A stretch of DNA of 64,000 nt from Helopsaltes ochotensis (Eukaryota; Chordata; Aves; Passeriformes; Locustellidae), in contig VXBM01000001.1 of the NCBI GenBank assembly GCA_013400155.1, forward strand, positions 4,314,382 through 4,378,381, in the 5' to 3' direction. Below, in pieces: positions 38,001-53,000 of the stretch. Below the pieces are notes generated by a model. The model was not told the DNA's origin and made no database searches. It saw nothing but the letters and a program-made list of their open reading frames with translations. Each line of letters starts with the position of its first letter. The first letter of the stretch is position 1. Position numbers and translations under genes: made by a program.

Positions 38001-41000
38001 TTGTGGGGCACACAAGTAGAGCAGATAATTATTGAGAAAAACTCTGACCATCCTTGCTAAGCAGGTTATTACTTTGTAACCATATTATTACCCCATATTT
38101 ATCATCTGAACCCTGCATACATGCTGGTGTAAGAGCTGATTATTTAAAGCCCACAGTATTTTGGTAAGGACTGCATTAAGAAAGTCCTTTAAAGTCAACC
38201 ACATCCAAGAACAGGAAAAGACTTCGGAGGAGAGACAGTACTCACTAAGTTCCCTTTTTCAGCTTTCCCACTTGACAGTCGTGGGAAGACATGCAGATCA
38301 GAAGATCTGCTATGCAGCCACTTCTGTCTCTCTCTCTTCTGATCTACTGCAGACAAGAACCTCAAGTAAATTCTTGGGTGTTGCAGGGGGTGGTAGTGTG
38401 TGTTTGTTCTAAGTAACACCACAAGCACCGCAAGAGACACACCCGGGAAAATCCATTTGCTTCTACAAAAATCTGACCTTTTTAATAGTAATTATAGGAA
38501 AACCAATTCCCACATCTCAGCGAAGCAAGTGATTTACAGTACCTTCATCAATATCAGGAGGAAGACCTCCAACAAACACCTTTCTAGAATAGCGTTCCAC
38601 TCTTTCGCCATTTTGACAGCGTGTCGGAGAGCTGAGACCCGAGGACAGCGACTGATCACCATGGCTGTCGTCTAGGAAGCCATCTTCAAAAGGAAAGAGT
38701 GAAGATCGACCTGCAACAGATTTTGTAGGTTCTACGTTAATGCTATTTGCTGGAGAATGAAATATTTCAGTAAAAAGCTTTTCCTTTTACTGTTTTACTT
38801 TAACAGAACTTGCATTAAAGGACCCAGCTAGGTGGCCCAGTTGTCCAATTCATGTTCATTAGTATTGTTTCTGTTTTTCCACGAGTGTATTACCCTTACC
38901 AGACAATGAACGTAATTTAGCTTTAAAACAAACCCTTGCAAGTGGATAAAAATGAAAAACAAGTTATCTGACAAAATTATGAGTCATAGCTATAGAAATA
39001 ACCTTTGCAAGGTTTACATTTCAAACCAATTCTTAGAGATTTGCACCTTCCATAACAGATCTTGAAGGAACGGTCTCAAGATCCCTCAAGCCACTGCACT
39101 GCAGAGCAGGACAGTTCTCTGAGTGCTGTACAACAAGGGCTGCAGCACTTCCACCTCCACAGAACACAGGCCCATGCTGAGAGGGGGGCAAACAGCAAAA
39201 TAAACATGGAAAAGCTTTGGATTGCTGATATTAAACACAAAATGAAGAAACTTAGTGAACAAGAAAAAAAAACTTGTTAAATAAACCACAAAGAACTTGC
39301 ACTTGAAGGAAAACATTGTTATCTAGAACAGCCTGTCAGCCTGTTTGTTACTCAGAGTTAAAACATCCTTTCAGTACTGAAAGAGCAAAATCAGCATAAA
39401 TGCCTGCTACTCCGTTTGTTAATGAAAAGTAAGTAATTTATTTGTAACCATCCGATGCGATTAACTTGTTGCTATTACTAACAAAGTATACACACATTTT
39501 TTTAAAAACAGATTTATTAACAAGGAAGATAAAAAAATATTCAAAGACTGCATATAAGCAACACTTGCCAACTTTGGAATTTAACAATTTCCTATACCTG
39601 AGTTGAAAAATACGTCCTGCAATATAGAGAGATGTATAAACAGGAACCACACCTCAACTCTGAAAAGGCTACTTGTCCCCTCGTACCATGGAGGGTTGCT
39701 CCCAGGGATGGAGTTATAATTAATTAATACAAACGGTTGACAGGGGGGTTAATTACAAATATAAATGTAGTTCTACTCTTGTAAGAACACATAATCAAAT
39801 TCAAAGGTAATGGATCACAGGGAACTGACATAGCAAGACCTAAGGATTAGAACCATTCTGGTATTAACATAACAGGGAAGTGAAGGAAATAAAAACAGAA
39901 GCAAGGAGAAAAATCAAGACAGAGAGACATCCATCAGAAGAACATATACACTGAAAATACCAGTAATTGTCTCCAGTAGCAAAGGACAGATTATAAAAAG
40001 AAGCAGTAATCCTGTTTATGGAAAGCAAGCTAACAAAGTCAGGAAAGATGTTCTCACTGACACACACCACCAGCCTGATTTTTTTTTTTACAAACATCAG
40101 GCACCAGAAGAGTGTTGATTAAAAAGAATATATTGAATTGTAAACACTGACAGAGATCACAGACACAAAATTCCACTGAAGCAAAAATCCTACCATGCAT
40201 TTACACATCAACGTAAACAGGGTAAATGTAAAAATCAGAGAAGGATGTAGAGATGCCACCTTTGAAAGACTTGTCACAAATGGTGAGTTTAGAGCGTAAA
40301 ACAGGAAAGACTTTTGATGAATATTCCATTAATGGACGAACAGGTCATGCACATGTATAAACATATGCATTTCAACATGAAAGAGAACATTTGCATGAGA
40401 GAAAAAATAATTAATAATACTATAACTGTGTAAAAATATCAAATCAGAACATTCATTGAAAAGTAGGAGATCTGAAAATATCTCAGATTGACATTACTGA
40501 AGAGATAAATAATTTTTTAATTCTTGCCCATCAACCTACCTTCTTGTAAAAAAGTAAACAAACAAGAAACATGAGCCATTAGTGGAAGATGACATATCAA
40601 ATTAGTAACAAGGTGTTCAACCAAAATACAGATCTGCAGAGGAGACCGAGTTCCGAAGGAAATAACAAAAATAAACAGCAACTTCGAAAGCAAGGTACCA
40701 CATCTAAACACCATGCCAGATGCTTGGCTCTCTACAAGCACTGCACTCACCTTAAACAAATGCAAATGATGTTCCTTAAGTTTATAGCTAAGTCAAATAT
40801 AGAGCTAAATGTAAGCATATATTTAAAATGCGGGAAAGCATACAGACAAGGGAATAGGGAACGACTGCTCATGGTCTTCTCCAGTAAGGGAAGAATAAAC
40901 TGCATTGAACACAGTCAGTACATGCCAAGGCATACAGCAAGGCAAACTTTGGAAATCCTTGCTACAGACTTTTTGATACGTTGAAAAATTTATGTAGGCT

Positions 41001-44000
41001 TAGAAAGGGAATGAGTAAATACAGGAGAAAAATGCAATCTAAAGCAATAAATATTAAAACATCACCTCAAGAGACCTCCTGGGGCAAATTTCTGGGAGAA
41101 CATTATGGGAAAGCATCACTAAATGCACTTTTTTTTGTAAAAGAAAAAAGTACTCCTGTATCCCTCCCTGGGCATCTCTGAGTTGTCAGTGTAGCAAAAC
41201 AGTTTGGGCTGATTTCCCACAGCGGTGCTTACATCTGTACCTGAAAAACTGGTCGTAAAAGTTTAAAAACAAGGTACCAAGAACATGACTCAACAGCTCT
41301 AAACATGATACCTACAAAGAAATGCTCATCTCTTTTCTCAAAGGAAACAGAGAATCAAGTAGAGAACTGAGAGTTTATGGCAAGCCTCAAGAAATGTCTA
41401 ACAAAACCTCTTCTCACTGAAGAGGCTTAGTCCAAGTGACAGAATCAAACACTAATTAAAATACCCAATTATAACAAACATAAAATGAGTCCTTGCACAG
41501 ACTTGCATGTGGTTACTTTGCATATTATCCCAAAGCAAACGGTAAAAGCAGTAACAGAGAGGGATATATGAGAATATTTGATAACCAACACATTTTTTAA
41601 CAGACTGTTGTAGAACTTCATGCTTAAGGTTAAGAAAGCTCAAAACCAACATTATGAAAGTCAAGATAACGATAAAGCATGAACATCACAGACTTTAATA
41701 TGAATGAGGCAAGTCAAAATCCCTAACATTAATGACAAGACACACACACACACAAATTTACTTGTTAGTATGGAAAATTCTGCATTTCACACAGGAAACA
41801 AGTCTTGTGGAATGAAACATGTTTCTTGGTAGTGAGAAAAAAAAAAACACAACTGAAAAGCCAGCACATCCAGAATTTGTTTGCCCTGTTTTGTCTTCAC
41901 TAAAATTTGTATAAAACAACCTAAATTACATTCATCACAATAACTTTTGCATTATTGTATTTTGTTTCTACAAGTAAATACGAGTTGCAAGTAATTTATA
42001 GTATCCTATTGATTCCTACCTCCTTTTCTACTTTGGTGCCATTTGATCAATCTGGAAACACCTGCTGCAATCTTAAAATAAAATTAAACAGTGCTCACGT
42101 GCACAGAGAGTATACCCTACTGTATATTCCACATACTTGCCAATTTGTTTCAGTACCATGAAAGCACTGAAAAAGTCTAAGTATTAGAATGCTTTCAACA
42201 TCTGTTAACAGTAGCCTGATCTCTGCAGGTGGGGGAAAAATAGGAAGGTAAGATTGTGAGGAAAATTTGAATATTTTGTTTCAGGTTTAGCTATCAAATA
42301 AATACTAAAAATGAGTTAGCTTTGAACAAAATCAGAGCCAACTCTTTACCACAAACTGTGTTAGTATGGCTTGTACAGCCTACCACCTCAGTCCATACAA
42401 ATCACAAGCCCTCGGACACTATTGGCCTGTGTGATGGATACATCTGTCTCTAAGGCTCTTCACAAACGTGATGCAAATTCTGTGTTTGGAAAAGGAGGCA
42501 ACGTCACCTGCATAGCTGGCAGAGAACTTCATGGAAAGGAAGATAAAATTAAGTTTAATGCTACAGTACCCCATGCAGATGGCACTGCCTAAACATAATT
42601 GTTAAAAGCTGCTATTTTCACTGCTATTTTCTCAATAACAACCATTCTGTGTAAGCTACAGCACAGGACACATATGTAAGCTGCAGTAGTGGCTTGCTTG
42701 GTACAGCTGTTGGACTTGGTATTGTCCTTGTTCATTCATCTCTCAGAATAAACTGATCTGCAGCACTGTACATTTATAAAATATTTTCAGTTTGCTTTTA
42801 TGTTTTAAGGGTTGTCTATGATGAAATGCTGTTAAAATGTGCTCAAATACTGTATCTTTTCAAAACGATTATCAATCTTCACTGTTGAGAACAGTTACTA
42901 GTATTGGTATTCACACACGTTCTGTCTGAAGCAATTCAATGTAATGAAGTCTAATCTTCAGCAAAAGCTGTTTCATGTAAGAAAAAAAGTAATTTTCAAA
43001 CGTTCAATGCAGCAGTTAAACTTTGCACTTCTACAAAACAAACAAACACCGAACATAAACCCCAAACCAATCTTTTTTTGGAACACTATGCATTTCAAGT
43101 CACAAAATGTGTCATGAGAGTCTTTACATTCAGTCATCCTCCAGTTTTCTAGTAATAGCAACACACTTGTAGTTATCAGCTCAGGACCATCATTGCTTTA
43201 AGATGGTGTTAAAAGGGAGCTGTTTTGCAAGGGAAGAATATGAGATTGATTCATAAGAAGCAATTGATCAACTAAATAATGTTAAAATTGGTAACATCAT
43301 CTTATCACAAGAAAACTAAATATTTATTTCTCCCACTATTCAGCAAACAAAACATTTAGTAAATACTTTTACCTCTTCTCCGCCCATAGCTCCTGGCTGC
43401 ATGTAAACACAGAAGAAAATTGTCGGTACAGCTGTCATTAGATTTAGCTCCAAAAGCAATGAAAATGTAGCTTCTACCTCTTCTCTTTTTCCCCTCCCAC
43501 CATAAAGAAGGAAAAGACATTTAAAAGTGCAAGATGAAATTCAAACAATCCAAGACAAGAAAAAAATGTTGAAGATGATACAGCCAGGGAAGAAAAATAA
43601 AAAAAAAAGGAACATACCTGCTGTGCAAGTTTTCTACATAGCAAAGGGCAAAGGTATTAAAAAAATCAGGCATATAGGACAGTATTATAGGATAATAATT
43701 TAGGATTATGGTTTTAAGTGGCAGTAAACATCTAATATTGCATTTTATTAAGTAGTTGTAGAGAACATATTTTCCAATTATGTTTCAATTTAAATAATTA
43801 ACCATATAAAAAATAAATACTAAATTCTAGTAAATACTAAAGTCCTACTAAAACTATATGAACTCAATAGCCAGCACATTTAGATGAATAAAACTAGATT
43901 GACAAAATGCCTTCATAAGTACCAGAAATAACACAGCATTTCAATGAGATATGCATCAATGGCAAATCCACAATGCTGGACAACTTCAGAACCGTATTTT

Positions 44001-47000
44001 GTGACGTAGTGGCAAATACAAAACCAGCATTTTTGATCTGAAATGTTAGAAAAACAGAAAATCATCTGGAAAACGCGTGCCATCTACACATGATCTCCAG
44101 TCTTTCCCAAAAGCTATGTAATCAAATGTGGAAGGCTGGGGATCAAGCAGGGTTTTTCTACAGAAGTGAGCTTAGGTAAGAGGTAACAGAGCTTTGTTTT
44201 GTTTCTTTCTCTCCTCATTGTAACACTATGAGAGTTCCTGCTCCTTCCCAACCCCACCTCTTAGTTCTGAAATTAACACGGTGCCTTCTGGTCCTGCCCT
44301 ATACACCCAGGTGTCCCCAGAGCCCTCAGCATTCCCTGGCTACTCTTCTTTTCACCGAGGGGCCCCGGGGCTACCAGAGCAAGGCTCACCCTCCTTCAGC
44401 ACAGGCACCTCACTTCTACCCAGGCAGCTTCTTCCTCAAGCCCTGAAGAAACACCATACCCCTACATCTTTTTTCTTCAGCTATCAGCAAGGTCACAAAA
44501 AGGCAACTACATGAGTATATCATCGAGGCTTAAAAAACTTCAAGGGCTATGATGACCTGCTCTGGAATTTATGTTTAGCATGAAGACAGCAGGAGCTGTT
44601 TGTGTGAACAGCTACTCAGCCACAGCGAGGTGGTTGGTAAGCCCTGAGAGAGACTCTGCCCCTTGCACAGCGGGCAATAGTGAGAATTAACGCTGGAGTT
44701 GGCTTTGCAGCAAGAATAAAATTTGTCCTCCTGCTTTCTAGTTATTGCCCTATTTTATTAGTTATTATGATGGCAAAGCATCATTGTCAGATCTCTTGTA
44801 GCAAGTTGTTGTCTTGATGAGTGCCCACATTCCCGTAAAAGCATGTTTCAAGGTATAGTTATGGACACGTTCTCTAGAGCAATTTATCTGAAAGAGGTTT
44901 CTCAGAATGTTACAAACCTAAGGATTAAATAAAGCAGCATCATTTTAGTATGAAATGAAAGACCCCTGTGTTTCTTCAGAAGAAAACCAAGCTTTATATG
45001 CTTAATGTAAAATTTTAGGATCTGATCAAGATCAGTACATGATGGCAGAAATCTACCACAGGCTTCTGTCAATTTTAGAATACCCTATGGCTACTCATGT
45101 ATTATAACACTTATATGCAATACTGCACTGCAGAATAATACTTTTATCTTACATTTGCATTCACACACAATCTTTATGTCCATAAAAGTTACTGAAACTC
45201 ACTGAAGGTACATTTGCCTGTAAATTCCAGGGGCAAAATAGTGCAATTCACTTAAACAGGAAAACAGGCAAGTCAGTTTTTGCTGACTTAAAAACATTGC
45301 ATCACATTTAAATACTGAAAGAAGGTGAAGTTTCACCATTGTTGTTTATATTTTGTATACATATACACACATAATATGAAAATTATCTCAGTTTTAACTA
45401 GTATTTATATTTAAATGTTACTTTTTTTCCTAGAAGCTGAATTATTCAGCATAACTACTTCAGAACCACCGTGCACACTTTATTATGTTGCTTTCTCAGG
45501 ATGTGAAGTTTGAATGTGTCATTTGAAACAAGTTAATTAAAAAATACCCATCTTGCTCACAAGTCAAAATTCACAGCACAACAGATTAAACAGCAGGAGT
45601 ATTTCATCAGGTAAATTTCATAACGCCTCCAGTATGAGTAAATACTTTAGAAAGTAAACAATTTAGAAATTATTCTCGAATGAAGACATTCAGGAGAAAA
45701 TAAGGAGATTACTGCACTATTTAAACAATAAAATTACCAGAGCTATGTATATAAAGTTACTTTCTCTCTTCTGCATTCTTCCAACAGAAGACAAAAAGCA
45801 ACTGGGAGCTCCTTAAACTGTACCCCCACCAATGCATCTGCTCCCTGTGTACTGGTTTTGGTGCCACATATAAATGTCCTTTTGCACAGAAAACCATCTC
45901 CTGAAATGTTTCTGAATTCAAGACAAATGATGCCTTCCTAGGTACCTCCTAGATCATCACAGTATTAAGACAAACCCAGGTGCTTTAAGAGGGGATGAGC
46001 ACATTTTCCCATGTAAAAAGTGCACTGATGGATTGTGCAGCTCGCAGCAGGATCATCCCGGCACTGGTGTTTGTCCATCCTTAGCAATGTTCTGTAACTG
46101 TCAGGTACAGAGTTACATAACTGCTGTGTCCCAAATTGCACGGCCTCAAATGCAAAGGAACAACAGATTCTTTCTCACCCACTGATAACTCTCCTGAAAC
46201 TATTAACTCACCTCATGCCAAAGCCAAGTTTAATTTTTTGAACATGAAACTGTACCGTAAGAACAGAATTTTAAGCTTTTAACAAACCAGCAGAACAAAC
46301 TCCCCAAACCTCCAATCTTGCAATGCAGTCAAGGAAATGCAGTGTTAATGCTTCGGAATGCCTCAAAGCCTGCAGCTAAGATTGCTCATTGTTGCAATAA
46401 ATCAAAACTCACTCAAATGAGCTGCTCAGATTTTAACTGCATCTCAAGGCTACACAAAACTGATTAAAAAGAACTTTTCTGGGACTTTTTGGCTGTTCTA
46501 TCATAATATGGGACTGAAACTGCACCTTCTATTTATATCTAACAATTAGCAGCCCTAGGAAACAATGAATTAGCAATCCTAGGAAACGCTAAATTTGTGA
46601 AACCATAAAACATTAACTCAAAAGGACTAGATCTACACGCTCTCCATATCACAACTTAAAATTAATTTTATCACATAATTTTGAATTTATTTCTATTACT
46701 ACTATACCATTATTAAATGGAAAACTTAATAGAAAGTATTTTGATATTTTTAAGAACATTCTTTCTTCATTTCTGGTATTGATCTTGTTCATGCAATTAT
46801 GTGGTCACAATATCAAAGATGCATGCTTCAAGGAAGTCTTAAAGACACATCTTGAATTGACGTAAAATAGCATTACCTCTACGAAAAAAGAGATCAGCAT
46901 TTCCAGACTAGAAATTTTAGAGCTATACTGGCTAAAGGAAAGTCTACTTGACAAGACTGGGAACCTTCTTGATTTATAAGGTACCAGAATCTTATTTCTA

Positions 47001-50000
47001 GCTTGGAACACTCATTTGTATTCTTGAAGCAGTCAGCAGTTCAGAACAATACTTGCTTTAGGACATTATGAGTTATGCAATGATTTTCTAAGATCAGAAA
47101 GGAAAATATGTCAAGCTTCTGCTTTTGAACAGAGGGTCTCTGAAGTTCTTAGGGATCTGGAAGTTTACAAGTGAATTAAAATACCAGGGAAAATGCATTC
47201 ATTAACTGAAGGAAGGTGATAGAATCAAGTATACAATGTGTTTTTCTGCAACAGAGAGATCATCCAGAAGAATTGGACAAAGATGGACCATCCAAAGATG
47301 GACACTCATCTACAAGCAGTTCAAAAAGTGGTTCAAGCGGTTCCCAACTTCCACTGATAGATGGGCTGGATGTGCAGATGGCTACTATGATAATTTGGTT
47401 ATATGAACCTCAACAGTCCCTTTTGGTTGATTTTTTCCCAATATTAACAATGCAAGTATTGCAGCAATCTCCCTGCTAACATATGCTCACGTACATACAC
47501 AGCTGAATCCTATCACCCGAACAACACCATCTACATGTAAGCTGTATGCAGCTAAGTCCCACACATCGGGCCTCAAACACTTGATCAAACACATGAACTG
47601 CATTCAATACCCAAAACCAGCTTAGGTGTCCTTTCCTGAGGCATAAGAGCAGCCAAGCAACTGTGCAAGAGGGAAGGTTTATCTTTTTCATCTTTTGTTT
47701 CAGTTTAAAAAAGTCTGTTAACAATAAAACTCACATTTTTAACAGCCAGGCTGCTTTATCTCTTCTAGCATCATATATAATGCTCTTGGAGAAGCCTGGC
47801 AAATCTTAAAATTCAGAGGAAACAGATGGCACCAACCCACAATAGAGAGGATCACAAAGATGAAAGAAAAGCACATTGGTGAGGTTGTGAGGCAGGAAAA
47901 GTGATGGGGAAACAAACAAACAAACAAACAAGTATTAAAGAGCTACCAAGTTGGATTAAGAGGAAGATCATTTAAGAAATCTTCCTCTGCTAGAAAAAGC
48001 CTTTAGCAGCCACTGATAAGAGATACTGCCTCCAGTAACAGCCAAATCAGATCTCTGGAAGTGCAGATGCCAATATAAAAAACTGAAAGGAAGAAAGAAG
48101 AAAAAGCATATACTTACTATTGCTCCCCTGCTTCCCCCTTCACCCTATTTAAAATCTAAATAGGTATAGAAGGGACTTTGAGATACCAGCAAGCCCACTT
48201 CACAGCCTCCAAGGCAGCATCAATACCAACTGCTTGTACAGCTGGTTCTGAAAAACCTAAAAAGGTGATGTGTAAAGTGACAGTTCCCACACTCCAGGAC
48301 TCCTCTGAACCCCGCTGCCTTTGCTGTCTCACACTTCACATCAGTCATTTTTTCCCTCCAGTTACAACGCAGATCTCCTCACAACTAAATAAGGTCTAGT
48401 TTTGCAAACTTTGTAAGTTCTCTCAGTGTTTTTTATTCCTTTCTGTTATTCTATACATGCTATTAAGATGGTGACACATTAGTAACCCAACCTGGCAACT
48501 GGGCTAAAGAGCTCAGCGAATTCCTATAGGCAAGAACTAAACTATTAGATGAGATTCATGCCTCTTGGAATTCAGTCACACACTTGCCCAGAATATTACC
48601 ACTACAAAAAGAAAGCTTTTATTAGCTATTAAACTGCCAACCCAAGATCTTGTAAGACAAAAGTAATTCAACAAGCTTTCTATTTGGAGCAGTTTATTTC
48701 ATGGTATAACAGTAGCATTGGCAAAACTTTTAAATATAAAATGCTACTTCAGCAACTTCTGTATCTAAACACTATATGTGTTTGAAAACAACACATCAGG
48801 AAGAGCCAAGCACAATAGCCCTTAAAGAGACAAGGCAATTTAAAAAACAACAAAAACATGAAAATAAAAAATAAAATAGTTTTGTTGTCATTACATTTCC
48901 TGTCATGGCATGACCACTTCCCCACATAAATAGGATTAATAAAACAAAACCAAAATCTCAACACAGACATCTAAAAAGGTGCCCCCAAATCCTTTTCTTA
49001 ATGTCTTTTTCAAATTATTTTATTGTGAATAAATAGAATTAAATTACACTAATGAAAAGACAGTCAGATAGACAGCAAATAGTACCAGACCTCACAGATG
49101 ACACATTTTTGTATGAGACAAGAATGAACAGTGGAAGCAGATGGAACATTTGTAGTCCAACAGGACTGCAAAGTCACTGTACAGAGGAGCTTTACGAAAA
49201 AAAATTCCAGCATTTCACAAAGGGGGTTTTCCCATTTGTTCATTTAACTACCTTTAGACTACATTTATTTTACAGAAGATTGTTTGGATCCCAGCACAAC
49301 ACTTCAGTGCTTCCTTATAGAGATCACACACCCTCATTTATTCCCATCTCCCTTTTTCACCTGCCACGCTTCCCTCCCAAGTGAAGCTACTGTGGCTTTC
49401 TAGAGTTCCCAAGAAGCCCTAAAGGCAGCTCACCACCTACCATGTAGCTGACTATGCATTCATGCTGATCACTGCGTCCTAGTTACCCAGCGAATTAGAA
49501 AGGTGCACATGTTCAAGAGAAGCAATGGCTGCAGAAATGTATGGCTACAAATGGTATTGAATATTAGCAAGAGACACCTTTGAGTTAAATTTATGCCACA
49601 TTGCCCCTACAAATTACAGTATCAATTATTTTAATAAGGTGCTGTAGATGAAAGGTTATAAAAATTCTTGCACTGTTTAGCTCACTATGAATGATACTAC
49701 TAAAAAATTACCTTATGTCGCTAATTGATTCAAAACACTATTTCAATTAGAGAAATTTCACTTAGCTCTAGTACAGACAAAAGCTATACTATTTCCCCCT
49801 TCAAAAATGCTTCCAATCTAATATTTGCACCTTCCTTTTGTTTAGACGCTCTTTAGGATTATATTCAGATCTCTCTGAATATTTGAACATTGCATTCCTC
49901 AACAGAAGCCTAACTCTGAACTTCAAGAGCATTGATAATATAAACATGTTTATACACATGTGCAACTCTGTATGTACACAAGCATAACGTCTCTAATGAC

Positions 50001-53000
50001 AAGAAGAGATTCATAAGAATTGTGCATTTAAAAGCAAACTCTTCTACCCCACAAATTTCATTATTTCACAACTAAGCGTTTTAAGATGGTGCTTAGCCTT
50101 GCACAATGCTGAACAGAACTGTGGTAGCACGCTCCCCCTGTGCTGCCAGCTAAGCAACACCTTCCCTCAAACCAAACAATGCCCTCCAACATCTACAGAC
50201 AGCAGCTCAAGACAGGCAGGCAGGCAAATCCCCAGTTTGAAGAGGCTGTAATGAGTAAACAGGAATAACAGCTGAGGTACAGTTGAAAGTGCTGCCACAG
50301 AGGATGAGAAGGAGCTTGAGACAAACATCCCCCAGAAAACTTCCCCTCTCCCTACAGCATGTGAAGTTTTGCATTGCTGTTGGCATGAGCATATGTTGTA
50401 TTTCAACTTCAAAAGATTGCCTACATTGTCAGTATGAAATTGAGCTTTGAGTAATAAATCTTAAAGATTATTACTATGTCTTCACAGGAAAAGAGAAAAA
50501 TGCTTATGAAGCAATGACTTTAAATAGAATGTGAAGGCTGGATTTGCAGACTCAGCAGAGTGTTTGGTTTCACAGAAATTAAACATAGATATGACAAGTA
50601 TTATGATTTAAAGACATTACATAAGTTCTTAAAATTATTCCAAAAAATACTGTGATGAAGTATCTTTTGGGATTTTTTTTAACTTATGTTATTTTTTCAA
50701 ACCAAATTTAACAGCCACTCCAGCACAGAAAAGTATATTTTGTCTCCAGCAAATTTTCCTTGGTATACTTTCCCACGACAGGGAAAAGGTAATGAAAGAC
50801 ATGAGAATTACCTAGTTCTGAATTTTTCAAGTTTAGCTGCATACAAAAAAGGATTTCAATCACAGAAAGTAATTTTTAAGCTTGTGTACTTCAATATTTG
50901 CTTTTATTCTTAACTCTTCAAAGATTTAAAAGCAAAACCCAACAGGTTTCACAGTACAATAAATCTGGCTTAGGGCTCTCATTGATGGCCAAAACTGGTG
51001 TGGCCTTGCCTAGTAAAGAAAAGAAGGGAGAAGAGTTGCAAAAGAGGAAAAATATATGGGAACTTTGGAAACTTTCAAACTTTGGATTTGTGCTTAATTT
51101 CATTTTGCATAAATTGCATATTCATGATTCCTGCCTTATTTAAGTCTTTAAACAGTTAATATTTGGATAAATCCATAATATTTTTAATAGTCCTAATGCA
51201 TAAATATATATAGTTTTGGTTCCTCAGTTAGCTATGCTAATATTTTAACCATGCACTGGACTATAGGTACAAAAGATGATTGTTTTTTATAAACTATTAG
51301 AGTATACAGCTGCTGTAAAAATTTCAAAGAAATTGGACAGGAAAAAAGTTTTTTTTATTGTTTTCATCAAAAAGAAATCACAATAAAAAACATCATTCAT
51401 TTAAGGTATAATAGTATAACTTTTTTAGTTTTTCATTCCCATCTTTCAAAAATCTCTGTTAGGTTTTGTAAGAAATGCTACTATATATTTCATCATAACT
51501 GCCAATTTTTAAAGGTAACTCAAAATTCAGTCATGGTATCCCATCTTCACAAACATGCTTCTATTGTCAGCTTATTGAAATGTCCACTTCAGAACAGCAA
51601 AAACATTCTGAGACCAGAATTCATGTCAAACACCTGACAACTGTCAAGTACTGTATAGACCTTATTTATACAGAGGGGCACAAACAGCTTCCTCTTTGAA
51701 TAAAGTCTTAAATTAAACAAAACATTTCTCCTAGTTAATTATTTTATTTCCCATAATTTCATGTGCCATAATATAATGGGGTTTATATGCTAACTATGAC
51801 AACAAAAGTCCCCAAAATATCACCTCACCATTATTAGCATAAAACTAAGAAGAGCACAAGAAAAGTCTTATGGGTTTCAAAAGCCAGCCTTTAAAGCCAA
51901 ATGTTAAACACGTTACATTTTGTCTATTAAAAATTTTTGGTTCTTCACATCTATAAATTATTCTTTGCTTTGTACTACTCCAAAAAAAAGCCCCTGCAGT
52001 TCTCAGCTATACACAGTCTCACTTACGTAGACAGTGCAAAGGCAAAAAATTTTAGAGAAGTTCGTAAATAATCCTACAATGTCCAATACAACACTGTAAA
52101 CAAAAAAGGACATTTCAAAACAGCATTTCTCAGGATTAGACAGACAAACACACAGCTTTGATTTGCATAGTTCAGTTCAGCATTATGCTGGTGCTGTCTG
52201 ACATTGTCCCCCACCCTCCTCACATAGGAACTGTCTTCCAGATCCATTCTGCCAGGTTCTTTGAGTCTGTATGTTCATGACTGGACTTTTAATTTTATTT
52301 CCTGACACAAAAAAAAGCAATAATCTCTCAGTGAAGTGCAGTTTTCACTCATTATTTAGATGTCTAAACATTCTCCCAGTTCTTGTCTACATAATGGAAG
52401 CCAACAAAGCAAACATCGTCAGTCCATGTAATTGTATGCAAAAGCTGTAACAGCTCATCCCAACAGGAAGAAATATGTCTGGAGAGATACCAGAAATTAG
52501 AGTTACAGCTTTAACACACATACACACCCACAAAAGAGGGAACAAGAGAGACTGTTCTGTAATTTTCCATAGCAGGCATTATGAAGCTTTCAGTGAAACA
52601 CATAAAGCCATTACAAAGCTACTATAAAGAATCAGAGGTGATTGATTAACGAAAAACATTGTCAGAGAATGAACATGAACTTCTATGCAAACATTACAAA
52701 TATTTATCTCTGACTGTGCAGCTACACACACAATAGATGTAAGAAATAATATTCAGCGTGGCAATATAAATCACCAGACATTAACTACTTACTATTAAGA
52801 GCCATAATATTGTCTGTTCCTGGATGATGGAAGTTTATTCCCATACGCCCTGCAATGTAAGCAAAAGCTATTTTCAATGTTTTTAATTCAAAACTGAATT
52901 AAATTCATTAATATGAAAAATTTCTAAAGGGAATGAACAGTGTAGCTGAATCTTCCACCTTTTGAAGACCACTTCCCAAGAATACACATTTAAATTATTA

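Larger units (their letters stand above)
43397..52792 (-). other. CPEB3: CPEB3 intron (9.4 kb) upstream of the microexon
   Basis: The donor is GTAAGT. The acceptor is the weak UGC-containing site of the microexon, with the pyrimidine patch TTTTCTTCTGTGTTT before it. It holds a GC-richer pocket at about 44.27-44.46 kb, a 24-bp tandem duplication, a (CAAA)n run and the odd serine-rich plus-strand frame at 47.3 kb. Confidence 0.85.
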
